Positions 13,421 to 17,223 of a stretch of DNA of 17,223 bases are shown here, in pieces. The notes beneath the pieces were generated by a model. That model was not told the origin of the DNA. It worked only from the letters and a program-made list of their open reading frames with translations, and made no database searches. Position numbers and translations under genes: made by a program. Source of the DNA: an uncultured Anaerococcus sp. (GTDB lineage Bacteria; Bacillota; Clostridia; Tissierellales; Peptoniphilaceae). Numbering within the stretch: the stretch's first letter is position 1; every line of letters starts with the position of its first letter. The stretch covers positions 1 through 17,223 of the forward strand of contig NZ_CALGYW010000040.1 of the NCBI RefSeq assembly GCF_937934665.1. Reading direction: 5' to 3'.

Positions 13421-14258
13421 GTGCGAAATTATAAAAGATTTACTTCCACTTTATGAGGAAAATCTCTTAAGCGAAGAATCAAAAACCTTTGTTGAAGACC
13501 ATTTAAAAACTTGTCCAGAGTGTAAAAATCTTTTAAAAGAAGATATAGAAATTGAAAATAAAAATACAAAGCCCCTAGACTTTGTAGAAAAAAGGATAAA
13601 AAAAGAAACAAGGTATTTTACCTTGGCAGTTATAAGCCTTATAGGGTCTATCCTTATTTTTATCATCTCCTACCTCAATACACCAAGGCATATTGAATAC
13701 GAGAAGGACTTGTTCAAAGTTTACAAGAATGATGAAATTTATACTGTGGAATTTTCTGATAAGGTTAGCGGAATTGATTATACTGATACAGAAGATGCCA
13801 TATACCTTGATGCCTACACTACAAAATACGACGAAATTTTTAATAAGAATAGTCCAAACAAATCCCTTACTTTTCATAAGGACGATTTAAAGATGGTTCT
13901 CTACCAAAACCACGACTCCATGCCAAATATGGTAATCGGATCTGGCGAAGTCCGCCAAACTCTACTTCCAAGATTGGTCTTTGGTTTATATGCCTGGATG
14001 TCAATCATTGGATTTTTTGTAATAGCTTTTGCCATATTTTTACAAGAAAAACTCAGAAAAAAATCCCTAAGTCTACCAATAAAAACTATATTAATAGGTG
14101 GTCCTCTTTCACTTTTCTTAGGGATAATTTCTATAAAAGGATTTAATACAGCAAGCTATTACCCAATGACTGATTTTAAATATATATTATTACTAAGTCT
14201 TGGAATCTACCTATTTTTAATATTCTTAAGCATATATAGAGAGCAAAAAAGGATGTGA
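13413..14258 (+). CDS. Membrane zinc-finger anti-sigma factor
   Basis: A 281-residue protein. The cytoplasmic N-terminus (1-50) is a zinc-finger anti-sigma domain: KCEIIKDLLPLYEENLLS, then H30-x3-C34-x2-C37 (HLKTCPEC). A first membrane helix at about 68-88 is followed by an outside segment of about 100 residues (89-189) with many acidic and aromatic residues, then three more helices at about 190-210, 224-243 and 256-275, and a short basic tail (YREQKRM). It is inferred to hold the neighbouring sigma factor inactive at the membrane and to sense an envelope signal through the outside loop. GGAGG precedes the ATG inside the sigma gene. The four-helix layout differs from the usual single-helix anti-sigma factor. 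Confidence 0.88.
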   Translation: MNKCEIIKDLLPLYEENLLSEESKTFVEDHLKTCPECKNLLKEDIEIENKNTKPLDFVEKRIKKETRYFTLAVISLIGSILIFIISYLNTPRHIEYEKDLFKVYKNDEIYTVEFSDKVSGIDYTDTEDAIYLDAYTTKYDEIFNKNSPNKSLTFHKDDLKMVLYQNHDSMPNMVIGSGEVRQTLLPRLVFGLYAWMSIIGFFVIAFAIFLQEKLRKKSLSLPIKTILIGGPLSLFLGIISIKGFNTASYYPMTDFKYILLLSLGIYLFLIFLSIYREQKRM

Positions 14259-14273
14259 AATTCACATCCTTTT
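14247..14273. terminator. Bidirectional terminator between anti-sigma gene and lepA
   Basis: AAAAGGATGTGAA pairs with TTCACATCCTTTT around a single base, so the real loop is opened by a few pairs. Its left arm overlaps the last codons and stop of the anti-sigma gene. T-runs lie on both strands, so it can end both converging transcripts. Confidence 0.87.
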
Positions 14274-14284
14274 AAATTGCGATT

Positions 14285-16096
14285 TTATTCATCATCTAAT
14301 TTTAATACTGATAGGAAGGCGTCTTGTGGGACTTCAACATTTCCAAGTTGACGCATTTTCTTCTTACCTTCTTTTTGTTTCTCAAGAAGCTTTTTCTTTC
14401 TTGAAATATCTCCACCGTAACACTTAGCTATTACATCTTTTCTTAAAGCCCTTACAGTTTCTCTGGCTATAATCTTACCACCTATGGCAGCCTGAATTGG
14501 TACTGCGAATTGTTGTCTTGGTATCTCATCTTTGAGTTTTTCAACAATACCACGACCCCTTGTATAGGCAGAATCTCTATGAACAATAAGAGATAGGGCA
14601 TCGACGTTTTGTTCATTAATTAGAATATCAAGCTTAACAAGGTTTGAAACTACATAGTTAGTTACCTCATAATCAAGAGAAGCATAACCCCTAGTCCTTG
14701 ATTTTAAGCTATCAAAGAAGTTATAAATTACCTCGCTTAGAGGAATCTTATACTTAATTGACACCCTAGTTTCATCTATATAAGTCATATTTACAAGCTC
14801 GCCTCGCCTAGATTGGGCAAGGTCCATAACTTGGCCAATATAATCTTTTGGAGTAATTATCTCTGATAGGGTCATAGGTTCCTTGATATACTCTATCTCT
14901 GTTGGTTCAGGAAAATCATTAGGATTTTGAAGTTCCTTTTCTTCATCCTCTCCCTTTAGCTTTATCTTATAGATTACAGAAGGTGCTGTAGCTATGATAT
15001 CAAGGTCGTATTCTCTTTCTAGCCTTTGGGTAATAATATCCATGTGCAAAAGTCCAAGGAAACCTGCCCTTAGACCAACACCTAGGGCTTGGGAGTTTTC
15101 TTGCTCAAATACAAGGGCAGCATCATTTACCTGAAGCTTTTCTAGAGAATCTCTTAGTTTATCAAAAGATTCACCCTCTGCAGGATAGATTCCTGAATAA
15201 ACCATAGGTAGGACTTCCTTGTAGCCTGCTAGAGGTTTATTTGTTGGGTTTTCAACAGTAGTTATAGTATCACCGACTCTTGCATCCTTAACTTGCTTGA
15301 TTGATGCTTCTATAAAACCAACATCTCCTGACCTAAGTTCCTTAGTAGCAACCCTTCCCCTTGATGTGTAACCGACTTGGTTTACTTCAAAAACCTTACC
15401 GGTATTCATCATCTTAATCTCATCTCCTGGGCGAACTACACCTTCAAAAACTCTTATGTAGCATATAACACCTACATAGGAATCATAATAAGAATCGAAG
15501 ATAAGTGCCTTAAGCGGCTTATCATCGTGATCTTCTGGAGCCGGTATATTATTAACTATATCTTCTAGAACATCTTCTATATTTAGCCCAGTCTTAGCTG
15601 ATACTAAAGGTGCATGGTCTGTGTCTAGACCGATTTGATTTTCTATCTCAAGTTTTACCTCATCAACCCTTGCACTTGGAAGGTCAATCTTGTTTAAAAC
15701 TGGAAGAATCTCTAAATCTTGCTCTAGCGCAAGGTAGGTATTAGCAAGGGTTTGTGCCTCTACACCCTGGCTTGCATCTACAACAAGTATTGCTCCCTCA
15801 CAGGCCTTAAGAGACCTTGAAACCTCATAGTTAAAGTCTACGTGGCCTGGTGTATCAATTAAATTTAGGTCATAAACTTTTCCATCGCGAGCCTTGTAGT
15901 GGATCTTAATTGATTTTAATTTAATTGTAATACCACGTTCTTGCTCTAGCTCCATATCATCAAGCATTTGTTCTTTTATATCCCTTTGGCTGATATTCTC
16001 ACTTTTTTCTATAAGTCTATCAGCAAGGGTAGATTTGCCATGATCGATATGGGCAATAATAGAAAAGTTTCTAATGTTATCTTTTTTCTTAGTCAT
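14285..16096 (-). CDS. lepA: Elongation factor 4 (LepA GTPase)
   Basis: A 603-residue translational GTPase of normal LepA length. G motifs: FSIIAHIDHGKSTLADRL (P-loop), ERGITIK, LIDTPGHVDF and LNKIDLPSA. The central domains have YDSYVGVICYIRVFEG and AGFLGLLHMDI. The C-terminal LepA-specific domain includes AIGGKIIARET, RKDVIAKCYGGDISRKKKLLEKQKEGKKKM and a final VPQDAFLSVLKL. EF4 binds the ribosome and can back-translocate it; it is thought to help during ionic stress or in 30S assembly. AGGAGATAT precedes the ATG. It is 14 bases downstream of lepB and shares its promoter. Confidence 0.99.
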   Translation of the reverse strand: MTKKKDNIRNFSIIAHIDHGKSTLADRLIEKSENISQRDIKEQMLDDMELEQERGITIKLKSIKIHYKARDGKVYDLNLIDTPGHVDFNYEVSRSLKACEGAILVVDASQGVEAQTLANTYLALEQDLEILPVLNKIDLPSARVDEVKLEIENQIGLDTDHAPLVSAKTGLNIEDVLEDIVNNIPAPEDHDDKPLKALIFDSYYDSYVGVICYIRVFEGVVRPGDEIKMMNTGKVFEVNQVGYTSRGRVATKELRSGDVGFIEASIKQVKDARVGDTITTVENPTNKPLAGYKEVLPMVYSGIYPAEGESFDKLRDSLEKLQVNDAALVFEQENSQALGVGLRAGFLGLLHMDIITQRLEREYDLDIIATAPSVIYKIKLKGEDEEKELQNPNDFPEPTEIEYIKEPMTLSEIITPKDYIGQVMDLAQSRRGELVNMTYIDETRVSIKYKIPLSEVIYNFFDSLKSRTRGYASLDYEVTNYVVSNLVKLDILINEQNVDALSLIVHRDSAYTRGRGIVEKLKDEIPRQQFAVPIQAAIGGKIIARETVRALRKDVIAKCYGGDISRKKKLLEKQKEGKKKMRQLGNVEVPQDAFLSVLKLDDE

Positions 16097-16110
16097 ATAT
16101 CTCCTACTAA

Positions 16111-16683
16111 TTAATTTTCGTAAGGATTGTTATCAATCATGCCTGCATCAGCAAAAGGATATATCCTAAAAAATGCATGGCCTACAATCTCTTCCTTATA
16201 AATTTGTCCGAAATCCCTCGAATCATTAGAATTGGTCCTGTTATCACCAAAAACTAAATATTCATTGCCTCCTAGAACCCATCCTACCTGATCAGTCTTG
16301 GCTGGAGTATGATCAACATCTAGGTATTTTTCTTCAAGTTTTTCACTGTTGACATAGACATCCCCATCTCTTAGCTCTACAAAATCACCAGGAACGCCTA
16401 TTACTCTTTTGACATAAAGTCTATTAGGAAAGTCTGGTGCATTTAAAATTACAATCTCTCCTCTTTTGTAATCTCTAAAGTGCTTGCCAACCTTATTAAC
16501 CATCAGCCAATCACCGTCATGGAGAGTATTTAACATAGACTTGCCTGATACTATTGTAGCGTCAACGATAAACATTTTTATAAAAAATGTAATAGCGAGA
16601 GCTACTATAATAGTTTTAACCCAATCCCAAAGGGTATTTAATAACGAATTTTCTTTTTTATTTTGTATATTTTCTTCCTTCAT
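16111..16683 (-). CDS. lepB: Signal peptidase I
   Basis: A 190-residue membrane protease that removes signal peptides from secreted proteins. One N-terminal membrane helix lies at about 22-42 (VKTIIVALAITFFIKMFIV). The catalytic serine motif SGKSMLNTL has S49, and RLYVKRVIGVPGD has the general-base lysine K92. GDNRTNSNDSRDFG is box E. The serine motif has N where P is common (SMxPTL), as seen in some Gram-positive forms. The active site lies outside the membrane. AGAGGT precedes the ATG. lepB and lepA form one operon behind a strong promoter. Confidence 0.97.
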   Translation of the reverse strand: MKEENIQNKKENSLLNTLWDWVKTIIVALAITFFIKMFIVDATIVSGKSMLNTLHDGDWLMVNKVGKHFRDYKRGEIVILNAPDFPNRLYVKRVIGVPGDFVELRDGDVYVNSEKLEEKYLDVDHTPAKTDQVGWVLGGNEYLVFGDNRTNSNDSRDFGQIYKEEIVGHAFFRIYPFADAGMIDNNPYEN

Positions 16684-16706
16684 ATCTAACCTCTCATTTC
16701 TATTTA

Positions 16707-16735
16707 ATTATATACTAGTTTGATTCAATTCTCAA
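16707..16735 (-). promoter_or_regulatory. Sigma-A promoter of lepB-lepA
   Basis: TTGAGA (-35, plus-strand 16730-16735) and TATAAT (-10, 16707-16712) are separated by 17 bases on the minus strand. Transcription would start about 15-20 bases before the lepB ATG region. Confidence 0.85.
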
Positions 16736-16761
16736 AAAAATAAGCTAATATAAATAAAAAC

Positions 16762-16790
16762 TTGAACTTTTTATAAATTTATGGTAGAAT
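16762..16790 (+). promoter_or_regulatory. Sigma-A promoter of rpsT
   Basis: TTGAAC (-35) and TAGAAT (-10) are separated by 17 bases. A TG before the -10 makes it a partly extended box. Start point about 30 bases before the rpsT ATG. It is divergent from the lepB promoter, with about 27 bases between their -35 boxes. Confidence 0.85.
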
Positions 16791-16828
16791 ACATAAGTCA
16801 AGCAAAACAGAAGAGAGGTGAAAATAGA

Positions 16829-17086
16829 ATGGCAAATATTAAATCAAGTCAAAAAAGAATAGATGTTGCTAAGAGAAATACACTTAGAAACAAATCTAGA
16901 AAATCTGAAATAAAGACATACATCAAAAAGTTTGAAGCTCTAGTAGAAGCAGGAAACCTAGAAGAAGCTAGAGAAGTATTTAAAGTTGTTGATAAAAAGC
17001 TAAAACAAGCTGAAAGCAAAAATGTTATCCACAAAAACAGAGTAGCAGCAACAACATCAAAATTAGCGAAAGAACTAAACGCATAA
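16829..17086 (+). CDS. rpsT: 30S ribosomal protein S20
   Basis: An 85-residue basic helical protein: MANIKSSQKRIDVAKRNTLR, then NKSRKSEIKTYIKKFEALVE, and a C-terminal KNVIHKNRVAATTSKLAKEL, the standard S20 pattern and length. S20 binds 16S rRNA at the body of the small subunit and helps its assembly. The start is the ATG at 16829 with AGAGGTG upstream; the frame opens earlier at 16781 but that part overlaps the promoter and is not conserved. Transcribed alone from its own promoter, with a long inverted repeat just after the stop. rpsT beside lepA/hemW is common in Firmicutes. Confidence 0.97.
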   Translation: MANIKSSQKRIDVAKRNTLRNKSRKSEIKTYIKKFEALVEAGNLEEAREVFKVVDKKLKQAESKNVIHKNRVAATTSKLAKELNA

Positions 17087-17087
17087 G

Positions 17088-17146
17088 AAAATGAGTGATA
17101 ATCAGTACTGGATCCTAACATATGACTACTGATAATCACTCATTTT
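17088..17146 (+). terminator. Long inverted repeat after rpsT, probable terminator
   Basis: Two 20-base arms (17088-17107 and 17127-17146) pair with one mismatch, around a 19-base loop that contains GGATCC and CATATG. The right arm ends in TTTT, a short T-tract, so it could terminate rpsT in one direction and minus-strand transcripts in the other. The stem is longer and the loop larger than in the other terminators here, so it could also be a repeat element. Confidence 0.6.
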
Positions 17147-17155
17147 AAATGTAGT

Positions 17156-17181
17156 AAAAAATTTTGTAAGCAAAATTTTTT
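17156..17181. repeat. AT-rich perfect inverted repeat at the window end
   Basis: AAAAAATTTTG and CAAAATTTTTT form a perfect 11-base-pair stem with a 4-base loop (TAAG). On the plus strand the hairpin is followed by GCGG rather than T's, but the arm itself ends in six T's. It may act as a second terminator. Bases 17182-17223 beyond it hold nothing I can identify. Confidence 0.5.
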
Positions 17182-17223
17182 GCGGTTTTCACAATTTTAC
17201 AAGCACACAATGCGCAGGAAAAT

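Noticed and set aside
13575..13890. Open frames on both strands within the anti-sigma gene
   Set aside because: Shadows of an AT-rich coding sequence, without motifs or binding sites.
16781..16828. N-terminal extension of rpsT (MVEYISQAKQKRGENR)
   Set aside because: It covers the promoter -10 and the ribosome binding site; S20 begins at MANIKSSQKR.
17147..17223. Minus-strand open frame entering from the window end (FSCALCACKIVKTAKNFAYK...)
   Set aside because: Only about 25 residues, low complexity, and it runs through the inverted repeat; more likely chance than the end of a gene.
1..17223. CRISPR, prophage, insertion sequence, toxin-antitoxin, tRNA or rRNA genes
   Set aside because: No repeat-spacer pattern, transposase, integrase, tRNA cloverleaf or rRNA signature was seen on either strand.

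Overview
The window reads as chromosomal core sequence from a low-GC, Gram-positive-type anaerobe of the Firmicutes. Gene content, AT-rich codon use, strong AGGAGG-type ribosome binding sites and TTGACA/TATAAT promoters all point that way. My best guess is the Anaerococcus/Peptoniphilus group (Tissierellia), from protein flavour and the lepA-hemW-hrcA-grpE-dnaK-dnaJ-mtaB-rpsU order typical of clostridia-like Firmicutes. The genus is inference.

Left part (1-2290). The 5' end of ribD leaves the window on the minus strand. It is preceded by a strong promoter, an FMN riboswitch and an intrinsic terminator, a classic transcription-attenuation leader. Divergent from it are trmN6 (tRNA1 m6A methyltransferase, possibly leaderless), rsmI (16S rRNA C1402 2'-O-methyltransferase) and a 58-residue two-helix membrane protein, closed by a terminator.

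Middle (2262-9732, minus strand except one gene). A HIT-family hydrolase and ribosomal protein S21 share a promoter. A plus-strand NAD(P)-binding oxidoreductase is frameshifted in a run of seven A's. The heat-shock operon hrcA-grpE-dnaK-dnaJ-mtaB follows, driven by a promoter with a CIRCE operator that HrcA itself would bind. Between dnaK and dnaJ lies a second promoter-like site followed at once by a terminator-like hairpin, so dnaJ-mtaB may be expressed separately from dnaK.

Right part (9788-17223). A 3-hydroxyacyl-CoA dehydrogenase-like gene, hemW (heme chaperone/radical SAM) and a GNAT acetyltransferase with a cupin-like C-terminal domain lie on the minus strand. An ECF sigma factor and its membrane anti-sigma factor are on the plus strand, with a candidate self-regulated ECF promoter. 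Then come lepA (EF4) and lepB (signal peptidase I) on the minus strand, and divergent rpsT (S20). The accessory genes (dehydrogenase, GNAT-cupin, sigma/anti-sigma) sit inside what is often a continuous lepA-hemW-hrcA cluster. The last 77 bases hold only AT-rich inverted repeats.

I did not find convincing evidence of a wholly new system. The items most worth checking are the A7 frameshift, the dnaK-dnaJ leader, the possibly leaderless trmN6, the GNAT-cupin fusion with a degenerate acyl-CoA loop, and a 19-base element shared by two oxidoreductase promoters. No tRNA, rRNA, CRISPR array, insertion sequence or prophage gene was recognised, and no gene-free stretch exceeds 300 bases.
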